A stretch of 49,921 nucleotides of DNA, taken from Burkholderia sp. (lineage in GTDB: Bacteria; Pseudomonadota; Gammaproteobacteria; Burkholderiales; Burkholderiaceae). This document shows, piece by piece, positions 25,614 through 34,370 of this stretch. The translations under genes were made by a program, and so were the position numbers. Location: positions 1 through 49,921 of the forward strand of contig JASLEG010000163.1 in the NCBI GenBank assembly GCA_030151225.1. Direction: 5' to 3'. Below the pieces are notes generated by a model, which saw only the letters and a program-made list of their open reading frames with translations, had not been told where the DNA came from and ran no database searches. The number at the start of each line of letters is the position of its first letter. The first letter of the stretch is position 1.

Positions 25614-26036
25614 TTATTGAACGCCCGTGATTTCGGACAGCGAGACACCCGTCTGCTGCCCGCCCGAGCTCGTGGTGATGGTGAACACCGGCGAGCCGCT
25701 CTGCATCGAGATGGCACTGACCGTGCCGGACACATCGCTGGCGCCGCTGCCCAGGTTGTAGGTCACCGACTTGCCGAGCAGATTGACCGGCTCCAGCGAC
25801 GACTGCAGCGAAAGCGACTGCTGCATGCTGGTGTTCAACTGGCTCGTCTCGTTCAGCGAGGCAAACTGGGCGATCTGCGCAACAAACTGTGTGTTGTCCA
25901 TCGGCTTGAGCGGATCCTGATAATTCAGCTGAGTCAGCAGGATCTTCAGAAGATCCTGCATGTTCAATCCGCCGGCCGCCCCCGCCGCGCTCGTCGCACT
26001 CGTCGCACTCGCCGCCGACACTGCATTCGTGGTCAT
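25614..26036 (-). CDS. flgD: Hook-capping protein FlgD (short)
   Basis: 140 residues. It contains the FlgD N-terminal signature LLKILLTQLNYQDPLKPMDNTQFVAQIAQFASLN. The C-terminal part (SLEPVNLLGKSVTYNL...VSLSEITGVQ) keeps only the first beta-domain, so the protein is shorter than the usual 220-230 residues and lacks the FlgD Ig/tudor region. FlgD caps the growing hook and is then discarded. AGGAA lies nine bases before the ATG. Confidence 0.9.
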   Translation of the reverse strand: MTTNAVSAASATSATSAAGAAGGLNMQDLLKILLTQLNYQDPLKPMDNTQFVAQIAQFASLNETSQLNTSMQQSLSLQSSLEPVNLLGKSVTYNLGSGASDVSGTVSAISMQSGSPVFTITTSSGGQQTGVSLSEITGVQ

Positions 26037-26052
26037 GCTGATAGGTTCCTGG

Positions 26053-27015
26053 CTAGAACTTCTGCTTGTATTCGCGACGCGCGTAGATGCGCCGCCCGTT
26101 CAGATGAATCTGCTTTACCGCAATCCCGCTTTCTGCCGCCCACTCCGAAATCGATCGCACCACCGAGGACGCCCTGCTCTCGCCGAGGTCCGTGTCGCGC
26201 AGCCAGATCGTTACCCCGTCGGGGCCGAGATAGGCGTGCGTGACCTGCTTCTGCCAACCCTCACCGCCACCCGCCCGGTCGGTCGACCTGCCCGTCGCCA
26301 CTCGCACCGGCGCACCGGCGCTCGGCCTGTCAGGGAACGACGCCGCCAGCGGCAAGGTATCGGCGTAGGCGGAGCGACCCGACGGAAAATCTCGCATGAG
26401 CCAGGCGCTGGCCGTCTCGATCGGCGATTGCGGCAGCGATGCCGCGGCCGATGCGGGTACGGGCGCCGCGGTCGATGCGAACATCGGCGCCGCTGGAGCC
26501 GGTATTGCCGGCCCCTCCCACATCGGGTCCGCCATATCGGCACCGAGATCGCCTGACGAACGTGCCACGCTCTTCGGCGCGATGCCGTCCGCGCCCGCCG
26601 TGCCTTGCCGCGTCACGCCATCGGCCGTGCCATTCGGGACGGCGGCGGCACTTGCCGGTGCTGCCCGCGTCGCGTCGGCCGCCACCGTGCGACCCGACCG
26701 CGGACCGCGCCCCGTCCCTGCCTCGTGCACCCGCAGTCTCGTATCGGCCGCCGGCTCCATGCCTGCCCCCGGGCTACAGCCCGGCTCCGGTGACGCCGCG
26801 ACGGCGGTGGACTGATGCTTGCGATCGGCAGGTTCCTGCGCCGTCTCGCGCTGCGTTTCGTCGCCCTGGTCCCGAACGAACCAACCCGCGAATTCCGCCT
26901 GCTCCATCTCGCGCAACCAGCGCCCCGTATTGCCCTCGTCCGAGGCGCTCGTCGAAGCCGTGGACGACGTGGCGGGCACGACGCCGAATTGCGGATCGCC
27001 GATATTGCCGATCAC
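26053..27015 (-). CDS. fliK: FliK-like hook-length protein (atypical)
   Basis: 320 residues from GTG 27015, overlapping the fliJ stop as GTGA. Residues 1-260 are a low-complexity Ala/Pro/Gly/Ser region. The C-terminal 55 residues (YLGPDGVTIWLRDTDLGES, SISEWAAESGIAVKQIHLNG) form a small alpha/beta segment only loosely like FliK-C. Placement between fliJ and flgD is typical for fliK, the secreted molecular ruler that sets hook length and switches export specificity. Assignment is mainly by position and architecture; it could be another secreted substrate. Confidence 0.55.
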   Translation of the reverse strand: MIGNIGDPQFGVVPATSSTASTSASDEGNTGRWLREMEQAEFAGWFVRDQGDETQRETAQEPADRKHQSTAVAASPEPGCSPGAGMEPAADTRLRVHEAGTGRGPRSGRTVAADATRAAPASAAAVPNGTADGVTRQGTAGADGIAPKSVARSSGDLGADMADPMWEGPAIPAPAAPMFASTAAPVPASAAASLPQSPIETASAWLMRDFPSGRSAYADTLPLAASFPDRPSAGAPVRVATGRSTDRAGGGEGWQKQVTHAYLGPDGVTIWLRDTDLGESRASSVVRSISEWAAESGIAVKQIHLNGRRIYARREYKQKF

Positions 27016-27479
27016 GTCGCCTCCTTCACGGCATGCGCTCCGCGCTGCAACCAGCCCTCGTCGGCCTCTCTCGAGGCGAGTGTGGCCATCTCGCGCCCGT
27101 GCCGCTCACGCTCGGCCAGAAAGTGCTCGTCGATCGTGTCCCTGCGCCGCGATGCCTCGGTCCATTCCCGCATGGCTTCGGCCAAGGCCAGCTCGAGCGG
27201 CGCCCTCGACGCCAGCAGACGCGCGCGGCCCGCATCGGCGGCCTTCACGATCGCATCAAGCGCCCGATACGCATCGAGGTCGATCTGGTCGCCCTGCCTC
27301 GGCCGACGAATGCCACCCAGCCGCGCGTTGCGCTGCTCGCGCAGCTCGCGAATCTCGCGATCGCAAGCCTCGAGCGCGGTGCGTGCGCGCCGCAGCGCAT
27401 CCTCGGCCAGCTCCTGCCGAATGCCCGCCACCGAGCGCACGGTGCCGAGCGCGTAATCGAAGCGGCCTCCCCCCGTCAT
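27012..27479 (-). CDS. fliJ: Flagellar export protein FliJ
   Basis: 155 residues from ATG 27479, overlapping the fliI stop as ATGA. Almost entirely coiled-coil (residues about 20-145: LAEDALRRARTALEACDREI, then REMATLASREADEGWL), the fold expected of FliJ, the stalk of the ATPase complex. Sequence identity within FliJ is low in general, so topology and the fliI-fliJ order carry the call. An upstream extension to 27572 lies inside fliI and is not supported. Confidence 0.85.
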   Translation of the reverse strand: MTGGGRFDYALGTVRSVAGIRQELAEDALRRARTALEACDREIRELREQRNARLGGIRRPRQGDQIDLDAYRALDAIVKAADAGRARLLASRAPLELALAEAMREWTEASRRRDTIDEHFLAERERHGREMATLASREADEGWLQRGAHAVKEAT

Positions 27480-28798
27480 GAAGCAATCTCCGATGCCGAA
27501 TCGAGGATGCGGGCGAGGCGATCGATGGCATCGGCTCGGCCCGTCGCCTCGTCCACCGCCTGACGCAACCATTGCGTCAGGCGTGGCGCCAGATCCAGCG
27601 CCCGGTCAATCGACGGATTGGCGCCACGCTGATACGCGCCGATATCGACGAGCTGCCGATTCTTCTCGTGCACGGCGAGCTGCTCGAACGCGTCGGCTGC
27701 CAGCGCACGCTCCGCCTTCGTGCTCACATCCGATGCCACGCGGCTGACGCTCGCCAGCACGTCGATTGCTGGAAAATGACCGCGCTGCGCCAGCGCGCGC
27801 GACAGCACGATGTGTCCGTCGAGCGTCGCGCGCAATGCATCGGCAACCGGCTCGTTGAAATCGTCGCCGTCCACCAGCACCGTGAACAGCCCTGTGATCG
27901 CGCCACCGCCCGGCGCCGTCCCGCATCGCTCGCACAGCTCGGGAATCTCGGCGAACACGGACGGCGTATAACCGCGCGCCGTCGGTGGTTCGCCGGCGGC
28001 CAGCCCCACTTCGCGGCGCGCCATCGCGAAGCGCGTGACGGAGTCCATCATCAGCAGCACATTCCGGCCCAGCGAGCGGAAGTATTCGGCGATGGCGACC
28101 GCTGCATAGCTCGCTCGCAGGCGCGCCAGCGCCGGCTGGTCGGCCGTGGCGACCACGACCACCGAGCGCTGCATGGCCCCGGCCCCGAGCTGCTTCTCGA
28201 TGAATTCGCGAACTTCCCGGCCGCGTTCGCCGATCAGCGCCACCACGTTGACGTCCGCGCAGCTCGTGCGGCACATCATCCCCAGCAAGGTGCTCTTGCC
28301 CACGCCACTACCAGCGAAGATGCCGATGCGCTGCCCTTCGCCCAGCGTGAGCAGACCGTCGATCGCGCGTACCCCGGTTTCCAGGACCCGCTCGATACGC
28401 GGCCGGTCGAGCGCACCGGGCGCCCGCGCCAGCAGCGGCATGTCGGTGTTCAGAACCGGTTCGCTCCGGCCGTCGAGCGGCATGCCGAATGCATCGATCA
28501 CGCGCCCCAGCAGTGCCTCGCCGACGCGCACGCCCGACGGTTTCCCCGTGGCAACCACGAGACAGCCGGCCCCGACACCAGTGAGTTCTCCGAACGGCAT
28601 CAACGTGATGCCGTTCGGCGTGGCACCCACCACTTGGGCCATCAACGTCGGCAGCCCGTGCATGCGACGGATTTCGCAGAGATCCCCGACCGCGACCGCA
28701 GGGCCATCCGCCTCGATTGCGAGGCCCGCGAGCCGCACCACCGTGCCGGTGCGCCGCGTGAGCGGGCAAGCGGCGATCGCCTCAAGAATCTCGTTCAT
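27476..28798 (-). CDS. fliI: Flagellum-specific ATPase FliI
   Basis: 440 residues from ATG 28798, overlapping the fliH stop as ATGA. Walker A GSGVGKS at 163-169, the GERGREVREF motif at 190-199 and Walker B LLMMD ending at D252 are intact. The AGEPPTARGYTPSVFAEIP stretch is characteristic of FliI/SctN. It powers substrate unfolding and export at the base of the apparatus. Length is normal. Confidence 0.95.
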   Translation of the reverse strand: MNEILEAIAACPLTRRTGTVVRLAGLAIEADGPAVAVGDLCEIRRMHGLPTLMAQVVGATPNGITLMPFGELTGVGAGCLVVATGKPSGVRVGEALLGRVIDAFGMPLDGRSEPVLNTDMPLLARAPGALDRPRIERVLETGVRAIDGLLTLGEGQRIGIFAGSGVGKSTLLGMMCRTSCADVNVVALIGERGREVREFIEKQLGAGAMQRSVVVVATADQPALARLRASYAAVAIAEYFRSLGRNVLLMMDSVTRFAMARREVGLAAGEPPTARGYTPSVFAEIPELCERCGTAPGGGAITGLFTVLVDGDDFNEPVADALRATLDGHIVLSRALAQRGHFPAIDVLASVSRVASDVSTKAERALAADAFEQLAVHEKNRQLVDIGAYQRGANPSIDRALDLAPRLTQWLRQAVDEATGRADAIDRLARILDSASEIAS

Positions 28799-29523
28799 GC
28801 GCTCGCCTCCCGGGCTCGCTGGCGCGCCGCGGCGATGGCGTGATCGAGCAGCTCGAGCTGCGTGCCGAGATTGGCGTCGATCCGTTCGCGGCGAGTCTCG
28901 ACCCGGCAGCCGCCCGGCTTGAGATCCGCAGCCGCCACCAGCCGCACCAGGCCGCCAGCGCTCAGGCCCTGCGTCAGCCCGGCACTTTCCATCAGGCTCA
29001 GGTCCTCGGGATTCAGACAGATCGCGCGTACCTCGTCCATGCGCAGGCTCTTCGCGATCTGAGCGACGAAGGCGGCGATCGCACGCGGGTTCGCGAACTG
29101 CTCGCCGAGCATGCGGGCGACGACTTCGTACGCGATCCGCATACCGATCTGCTGGGCCTCGGAGAATTCCGTCGCGATGGCGCCCGACATCGCATCGATC
29201 GCACCGGCGGCTCGCTCGACGGCCTCGGCCCATGCCTGCTCGCCAGCGAGGCGCCCTGCCTCGGCACCGGCGATACGGCCTGCGTCGAACCCAGCCTGAT
29301 AACCGGCTTCCCGCGCCTGGCTTTCGGTCTCGGCACGCAGCGTGTCGAGACGATGAGCGACCTCCTCCACCACGCGCGCCTCGACGTCTTCGTCCGGCGA
29401 GCACGTCGGCATGGAATCGATCACATCAACGTCGACGACGTCGGGCGCAACGGTCACGCCGCCGGGCAGCATCTTGCGGACCGACACCGTATCGATGGCC
29501 GGCGCTTTCAGGATCTCAACCAT
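28795..29523 (-). CDS. fliH: Flagellar assembly protein FliH
   Basis: 242 residues. A variable N-terminus, then an AxxxG-type helical stretch (AREAGYQAGFDAGRIAGAEAGRLAG) typical of FliH stators, then the C-terminal FliH/HrpE domain (RIAYEVVARMLG, VRAICLNPEDLSLM, LKPGGCRVETRRERIDANL). FliH regulates FliI and links it to FliN. Its start overlaps fliG by 8 bp and its stop overlaps fliI by 4 bp, indicating coupled translation. Confidence 0.92.
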   Translation of the reverse strand: MVEILKAPAIDTVSVRKMLPGGVTVAPDVVDVDVIDSMPTCSPDEDVEARVVEEVAHRLDTLRAETESQAREAGYQAGFDAGRIAGAEAGRLAGEQAWAEAVERAAGAIDAMSGAIATEFSEAQQIGMRIAYEVVARMLGEQFANPRAIAAFVAQIAKSLRMDEVRAICLNPEDLSLMESAGLTQGLSAGGLVRLVAAADLKPGGCRVETRRERIDANLGTQLELLDHAIAAARQRAREASA

Positions 29524-30058
29524 GTGCGCTCACCCGCGGGCCACCGCGTCGCAGCAGACCGGCGATGCGACGCGGCCATTCGCGCCAGCCTCGCTGCCTG
29601 CCCTGCTCGCACGCGGGCAATCGCGCACAGGTCTCGCGCAAGACGACCGCGTAGAGTTCCCTGGGCGGGGCCACTCGGCATTTCTGTGCGATCTGCTGCT
29701 GCTTGACGCTGCCCAGGCCGCGCAGCACGTCACCCGACCACGACCACGAACGCGAGGCAAGCAGGATAGCGATGGTCTGATACGGCTCGTTCGCGAGCAC
29801 GAGGCGTACGTTATCGGACGTGCAATCGTCGAGCAGGCGCTCGAGCTCCTGCGCGTCGAGCCCATGATGCGAAGCACGCCTGCCCAGCATGTCCGTCACG
29901 AATGCGGCGTCGGAAGGGATACCGAGCTCGCGCGCCTCGCCCATCAGCGCCTCGAGCGTTGCCCGATCCTCGCTCGACAGCGTCCCCAGCATCCACTTCC
30001 GATCGTCGGCGTGCAACGCCCGCAGGGCGATGGCGGCCTGACGCAGTCCGCTGTTCAA
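29516..30058 (-). CDS. fliG: Short FliG lacking the torque domain
   Basis: 180 residues from TTG 30058, overlapping the fliF stop as TTGA. Residues 1-75 are FliG-N-like (RQAAIALRALHADDRKWMLG). Residues about 85-150 match FliG-M, with YQTIAILLA corresponding to the HPQTIA motif. The usual FliG-C domain, which bears the charged torque helix that meets MotA, is absent; normal FliG is about 330 residues. The reading frame ends cleanly 8 bp inside the fliH start and no downstream frame carries the missing part, so this is not a simple frameshift. It probably links the MS-ring to a C-ring that does not rotate. Confidence 0.75.
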   Translation of the reverse strand: MNSGLRQAAIALRALHADDRKWMLGTLSSEDRATLEALMGEARELGIPSDAAFVTDMLGRRASHHGLDAQELERLLDDCTSDNVRLVLANEPYQTIAILLASRSWSWSGDVLRGLGSVKQQQIAQKCRVAPPRELYAVVLRETCARLPACEQGRQRGWREWPRRIAGLLRRGGPRVSAHG

Positions 30059-31524
30059 TTGGACACCTCGCCGGATTGCGCTTCGCCCGTCGAGATCCAG
30101 TGCTGGACACGTTTTTGCAGCAGCTTGCGCTGCCGGTCGTCGAGGCGGCCGACCTGGACGACGACCGGGCCTGCCACCGCACGCCTGCGCAGCATCGCGA
30201 TGGGCACCGCACACGCCGCAAGTGCAACGGCGAGCCACCACCACCGCACACGCGCGAACGGCGACGCAGCGGCCAGGGCCGGCGCGGTCGGTGCGACCTG
30301 CGCGGCGGTCGGCATCGACGGCGCGGACACGTCCGCCCGGTCCGACTGAGATACCTGATCGATCGGATAGACGGCGATCGAATCGCCACGCGCATCGGAA
30401 AGGCCGGCAGCGTTCGAAATCAACTGCCGCAACTGGGCGGTATGGGTGGCATCGAGATTGGAACTGACAACCGCCGCGACGGCGATGCGCGTGATCGCAC
30501 CGGGCGACGAGAGCACGTCCCGCACCTCGCGACCGACCTGATACTCCGCATCGCGCTGCGACGCACTCGCGGAAGCTTCCGGCGTACCGCTTCCGGGCAG
30601 CGGCGGCAGCGGCGCCGTGCCGGCGTCGCCGGAGTGACTCTCGCGCTCGCGCACCAGCACGCCCGCCGGGTGCGCCGCGCCCTGAGACGCGGCCGGCAGC
30701 ACGCTGTCCGTCGTGGTGTGGACGCGGTCCATGTTCAGCGACACGTCGACGCTCGCGAAGGCGTGACCGGGCCCGAAGCTCTGCGCGAGCAAGGCATTGA
30801 GCTTGGCCGCGAAGTAGTCTTCCGTACGGCGCTTGAGATCCAGTGCGCCGCCTGCCCCCGCGCCGGACGCCCCCGACGGGTCGGGCACGCCGGACAGCGC
30901 CACGCCGCGCTGATCGGTGATCGTCACGTCGGCCGCGCCGATATCCGGCGCCGCCGCCGACACGAGCCGCTGGATGCCGACGATCTGTTCTTCGTCGAGC
31001 ACGTGCCCCGGCTTCAGTGCCAGATTGACCGAGGCCTTCGGCCGGGTCTGGTCGCGTCGATACACCTGCGTGTCGGGCAGCACCAGCAGCACCTTCGCAG
31101 CCTGCACGCCATCGAGCGACAGGATGGTGCGCGTCAGCTCGCCCTGCAGCGCACGCTGGTAGTTGACGCGCTGCGTGAAGTCGGTCATGCCGAGGTCCGA
31201 ATTGTTGAACACCTCGAAGCCGACACTGCCGTGCAGCGGCAGGTTCTTTCCGACCAGCTTCATGCGCGTGCGCAGCATCTGGTCCGACGGCACGAGAATG
31301 ACGGAGCCGCCGGACTGAAGGCGGTACGGCACCTTCATCTTGTCCAGCTCCGCCGTCATCGTCGAGGCGTCCTCGTCGCCGAGCCCCGAAAACAGCACTT
31401 CGTAGTTCGGCTCGAACGTCCAGACCATCGCCGCGACGAATGCCGCGACCAAGGCCATCACCAGCGCCACGGACGAAGCCCGGGCCGCGACACTCGACTG
31501 TCGCCATGTATTGATCAGAAACAT
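30055..31524 (-). CDS. fliF: MS-ring protein FliF
   Basis: 489 residues. Membrane segments at about 20-40 and 425-445 (RWWWLAVALAACAVPIAML). Between them lie the YscJ/FliF ring-building motifs YEVLFSGLGDEDASTMTAEL, VPYRLQSGGSVILVP, GVQAAKVLLVLPDTQVY and the FliF-specific C domain. The C-terminal tail ends in LLQKRVQHWISTGE, comparable with the FliG-binding helix. The protein is somewhat shorter than typical FliF (about 550). It forms the base on which the export gate and rod are built. Confidence 0.93.
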   Translation of the reverse strand: MFLINTWRQSSVAARASSVALVMALVAAFVAAMVWTFEPNYEVLFSGLGDEDASTMTAELDKMKVPYRLQSGGSVILVPSDQMLRTRMKLVGKNLPLHGSVGFEVFNNSDLGMTDFTQRVNYQRALQGELTRTILSLDGVQAAKVLLVLPDTQVYRRDQTRPKASVNLALKPGHVLDEEQIVGIQRLVSAAAPDIGAADVTITDQRGVALSGVPDPSGASGAGAGGALDLKRRTEDYFAAKLNALLAQSFGPGHAFASVDVSLNMDRVHTTTDSVLPAASQGAAHPAGVLVRERESHSGDAGTAPLPPLPGSGTPEASASASQRDAEYQVGREVRDVLSSPGAITRIAVAAVVSSNLDATHTAQLRQLISNAAGLSDARGDSIAVYPIDQVSQSDRADVSAPSMPTAAQVAPTAPALAAASPFARVRWWWLAVALAACAVPIAMLRRRAVAGPVVVQVGRLDDRQRKLLQKRVQHWISTGEAQSGEVSN

Positions 31525-31535
31525 CGTCGTTCCGT

Positions 31536-31853
31536 CTAGATCGACATGCGCATCACGTCCTGATACGCACTCAGAATCTGGTTACGTATCTGCACCGCGA
31601 GCTGCAGGGATATCTTGGCTTCCTGCATCTGGATCATCACCTGATGCAGGCTGGCCGTACCGCCCACCGCGAGATCCTGCAGCCCGGCGTCGGAGCGCTG
31701 CAGCGCGGCGTTGAGCGACTCGAGCCCGTGGGTGACGATCTCGCCGAACTGGCCGTTGCCGCTCGCCGACGGCACGGCGGCCGTGGCCGCGACCGTGGCG
31801 GTATCCACCGAACCTTCCGCCGCCTGCAGCGGCATCACTTCGAACTGTTGCAT
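31536..31853 (-). CDS. fliE: Hook-basal body protein FliE
   Basis: 105 residues. The C-terminal half has the FliE signature ASLHQVMIQMQEAKISLQLAVQIRNQILSAYQDVMRM (split here across the helix). FliE joins the MS-ring to the rod. It starts 1 bp after the flgC stop, so translation is coupled. Confidence 0.92.
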   Translation of the reverse strand: MQQFEVMPLQAAEGSVDTATVAATAAVPSASGNGQFGEIVTHGLESLNAALQRSDAGLQDLAVGGTASLHQVMIQMQEAKISLQLAVQIRNQILSAYQDVMRMSI

Positions 31854-31854
31854 G

Positions 31855-32280
31855 TCAGCCTCCGATCTCCAGTGCCTTTTCCGCCATCTGATAGGCGCCG
31901 TTCATGGCCACGACGTTGGCCTGATAGGCACGCACCGCCGTCATCAAACCCGTCATTTCCGTCACTTGGTCGACGCCGGGCCGGCTCACGAAGCCGGCGC
32001 TGTCCGCCGACGCATTCTTGGGATCGTAGGTTCGCTGAGGCGCGGCTCCCGTGGGCACCACCATCGCGACCGGACCGGCCAGTTGGTGTTGCACGACATG
32101 GCCGAACCCGTTCACGGCACGCGCGCGCACCGCCGCCACCACCTGCATGGGCTGATAGCCGGCGCCGCTAGACGACAGCACAGAGGTCGCATTCGCCAGA
32201 TTGGCAGCGGTCACGTCCACGCGCGTGCGCTCGTATTCCATCCCGGCGGCGCTGATGGCGAAGGATTGATCGAAGTCCAT
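31855..32280 (-). CDS. flgC: Proximal rod protein FlgC
   Basis: 141 residues. N-terminal rod motif FAISAAGMEYERTRVDVTA then ANLANATS; C-terminal VDQVTEMTGLMTAVRAYQANVVAMN is the FlgC pattern. Its ATG shares one base with the flgB stop (TAATG). Part of the proximal rod with FlgB and FlgF. Confidence 0.93.
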   Translation of the reverse strand: MDFDQSFAISAAGMEYERTRVDVTAANLANATSVLSSSGAGYQPMQVVAAVRARAVNGFGHVVQHQLAGPVAMVVPTGAAPQRTYDPKNASADSAGFVSRPGVDQVTEMTGLMTAVRAYQANVVAMNGAYQMAEKALEIGG

Positions 32281-32648
32281 TACTTGCCCTCGCCGAGCGC
32301 GATTTCCAGCTGGGAATACGATTCGCTGAGGCCCTTGGCCAGCGCCGAGTAGCTCAGCTTGCTCTGCGAGAGCGTGGCGAGTTCGGTATCCAGATGAACC
32401 TGCGTCACCACGGCACCACCCTGGTCCGTCTCCGCGCGCAGCTCGGGCGTCACCACCAGCGACGGATCGACTTCGCCAGTGTCGCCCAGCGAGCGACGGG
32501 CCTCGCCGAGGCGATCCTCGAACGACACCTTCTGCGGCCGATAGCCGGCATTGTCGACGTTGGCGATATTGGCTGCGGCCGTGTCGTGCCGCATGGTCAT
32601 GGCATCCAGTGCCGCGGACACCACCTTAAGGGTAATGGGATCAATCAT
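32280..32648 (-). CDS. flgB: Proximal rod protein FlgB
   Basis: 122 residues. Rod motif ALDAMTMRHDTAAANIANVD and DNAGYRPQKVSFEDRL; C-terminal helix YSALAKGLSESYSQLEIAL. Two in-frame ATGs lie at 32654 and 32648; the sequence TTGGAG is one base from the first and seven from the second, so 32648 is preferred. Confidence 0.92.
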   Translation of the reverse strand: MIDPITLKVVSAALDAMTMRHDTAAANIANVDNAGYRPQKVSFEDRLGEARRSLGDTGEVDPSLVVTPELRAETDQGGAVVTQVHLDTELATLSQSKLSYSALAKGLSESYSQLEIALGEGK

Positions 32649-32670
32649 GGTCATGCTCCAAGGTCTAGGA

Positions 32671-33792
32671 TCACTGGATCATCAGGTCGGCGTGCAGGGC
32701 ATCCGCTGCCTTCATCGCCTGAAGAATGGCGATGATGTCCCGCGTATTGGTCTTCAACTTGTTCAAGGCGCCGACGAGTTCGGCCACGCTGTTGTGCTCG
32801 GCCGTCACGAGCACCGTATCGTCCTGCTCGCGCACGGAGATCGTCGAATTCGACACCGTCTGCGTGCGGATGCCGTGACCGAGCGACGTCACGAACGACG
32901 GCTGAACCACCTCGTTGTCCGTGACGATCGATACCTTCAGGTCACCGTGCGCGATTGTCACCTTCGATATCCTCACGTCGCCACCGGACACCACGATTCC
33001 GGTGCGCTCGTTGACGACGACCTTGGCGCGCGTGTCGGGCTCGATCTCGAGCGCCTCCAGTCGGGAGAAGAAATCGACCGGGTGGTCGCGATCGGCCACC
33101 GGCACGTCGATCCGGATGGCCTCGGCGTCGGTGGGCTCGGCCACATGGGTGGCAAAGCGCTGGTTGACCGCGTTCGCCACGCGCTGCGCCGTGGTGTAGT
33201 CGGGGCTGGCCAGCACGAAGGTGGCGAAGCCGTTCTGATCCAACATGTGCGCGCTCACGCCGTGCTCGACCGTCGCCCCGTTCGGCACCGCGCCCACGGT
33301 GGGGTGGTTCTTCTGCACCACGTTGCCGTTCATGTCGTAGCGGTAGCCGCCCACCGAAAGCGGCCCCTGGGCCAGGGCATAGACCACCGAATTCGCGGCC
33401 TTCAGCGGAGTGAGCAGCAGGTTGCCGCCGAGCAGGCTGCGTGCATCGCCGGCAGAGGTGACCGTCACGTCGAGCGTGTCGCCCTCGCGCGCGAACGGCG
33501 GCAGCGAGGCGCTGACCATGACGATCGCGACGTTGCGGCTCTGGATCTGCTCCGGCGTCACCGCCACGCTGAACTGTGAAAGCACGTTGGCGAAGGTCTG
33601 ACGCGTGGTCTTGTTGGTTGGGGAATCGCCCGTGCCCGCGAGCCCGGTCACGATGCCGTAGCCCACCAGCGCGTTGTCGCGCCAGCCCGCGAACTTGCCG
33701 AGGTCCTTCATCTTCACGAGGTCCGCCGCGTGCAGCGCGGATGACAGCCCGAGCGCGATCACCGCGCTCGCGAAGTACGTTGCATAGCGCAT
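32671..33792 (-). CDS. flgI: Flagellar P-ring protein FlgI
   Basis: 373 residues from ATG 33792, which shares one base with the flgH stop (TGATG). Signal peptide with cleavage near ALHA-ADL (about residue 23). Core motifs VGYGIVTGLAGTGDSP, ARSLLGGNLLLTPLKA and NERTGIVVSGGDVRIS are those of FlgI. It forms the periplasmic P-ring. Presence of P- and L-ring genes shows that the structure is designed to cross both membranes. Confidence 0.94.
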   Translation of the reverse strand: MRYATYFASAVIALGLSSALHAADLVKMKDLGKFAGWRDNALVGYGIVTGLAGTGDSPTNKTTRQTFANVLSQFSVAVTPEQIQSRNVAIVMVSASLPPFAREGDTLDVTVTSAGDARSLLGGNLLLTPLKAANSVVYALAQGPLSVGGYRYDMNGNVVQKNHPTVGAVPNGATVEHGVSAHMLDQNGFATFVLASPDYTTAQRVANAVNQRFATHVAEPTDAEAIRIDVPVADRDHPVDFFSRLEALEIEPDTRAKVVVNERTGIVVSGGDVRISKVTIAHGDLKVSIVTDNEVVQPSFVTSLGHGIRTQTVSNSTISVREQDDTVLVTAEHNSVAELVGALNKLKTNTRDIIAILQAMKAADALHADLMIQ

Positions 33793-34370
33793 CAGAAGCC
33801 CACGAAGTAAAGAAAGCGCGTCCACCAGCTCGGACGGGTACGTGAAGCGAGGTCGCCGTCGCCAACGTAATCGATGTGCGCGGAAGCGAGCCGCGTCGAC
33901 GGCACCACGTTGCCCGTCGAAATGTCTTCCGGACGCACCACCCCGTCGAGATGGATCTTCTGTGCTTCGCCGTTGACCTTCAGGACCTGATCGCCGGCCA
34001 GCGTCAGTTCGCCGCTGGGCGCCACGCCGACGACACTCGTCGTGATCTGCGCAAGCAGCCGGCCGGATCGCAGGGTCTTGCCGCCGCCGTCGAAATCGCT
34101 TTCTCCCTGGATGCCGACACCTTTGGAATTGGGCGCCTTGACCGTGCCGACATTCAGGTCGGCTTCCGACTTGCGATGCGAGCTCGTGTCGGCACTGCTC
34201 GTCGCACTCGAGTTCTCGACAATCTGGACGGTCACGACATCGCCGACACGGAAGGCCTTGTTGTCGCTCGTGAATGCCCGATAGCCGTGCGGATCGAACA
34301 GGCTGTCCGCATTCGCCGTCTCCAGCGACACGAGCGCAGCGGCCAGCATCACACCATCACGAAGCTTCAT
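33792..34370 (-). CDS. flgH: Flagellar L-ring protein FlgH without lipobox
   Basis: 192 residues. FlgH motifs are clear: SLFDPHGYRAFTSDNKAFRVGD, VTVQIVENSSA, GELTLAGDQVLKVNGE, LDGVVRPEDI. FlgH is normally a lipoprotein with an L-x-G-C box. Here the N-terminus MKLRDGVMLAAALVSLETANA leads to a signal-peptidase-I-like site before DSLF, and no Cys is present. The L-ring subunit should therefore be unlipidated. It overlaps flgA by 4 bp (ATGA) and flgI by 1 bp. Confidence 0.92.
   Translation of the reverse strand: MKLRDGVMLAAALVSLETANADSLFDPHGYRAFTSDNKAFRVGDVVTVQIVENSSATSSADTSSHRKSEADLNVGTVKAPNSKGVGIQGESDFDGGGKTLRSGRLLAQITTSVVGVAPSGELTLAGDQVLKVNGEAQKIHLDGVVRPEDISTGNVVPSTRLASAHIDYVGDGDLASRTRPSWWTRFLYFVGF

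Noticed and set aside
29516..31507. 663-codon frame read as a full-length FliG
   Set aside because: The upstream part is fliF read in another frame. The FliG-like part starts at TTG 30058 after the fliF stop.
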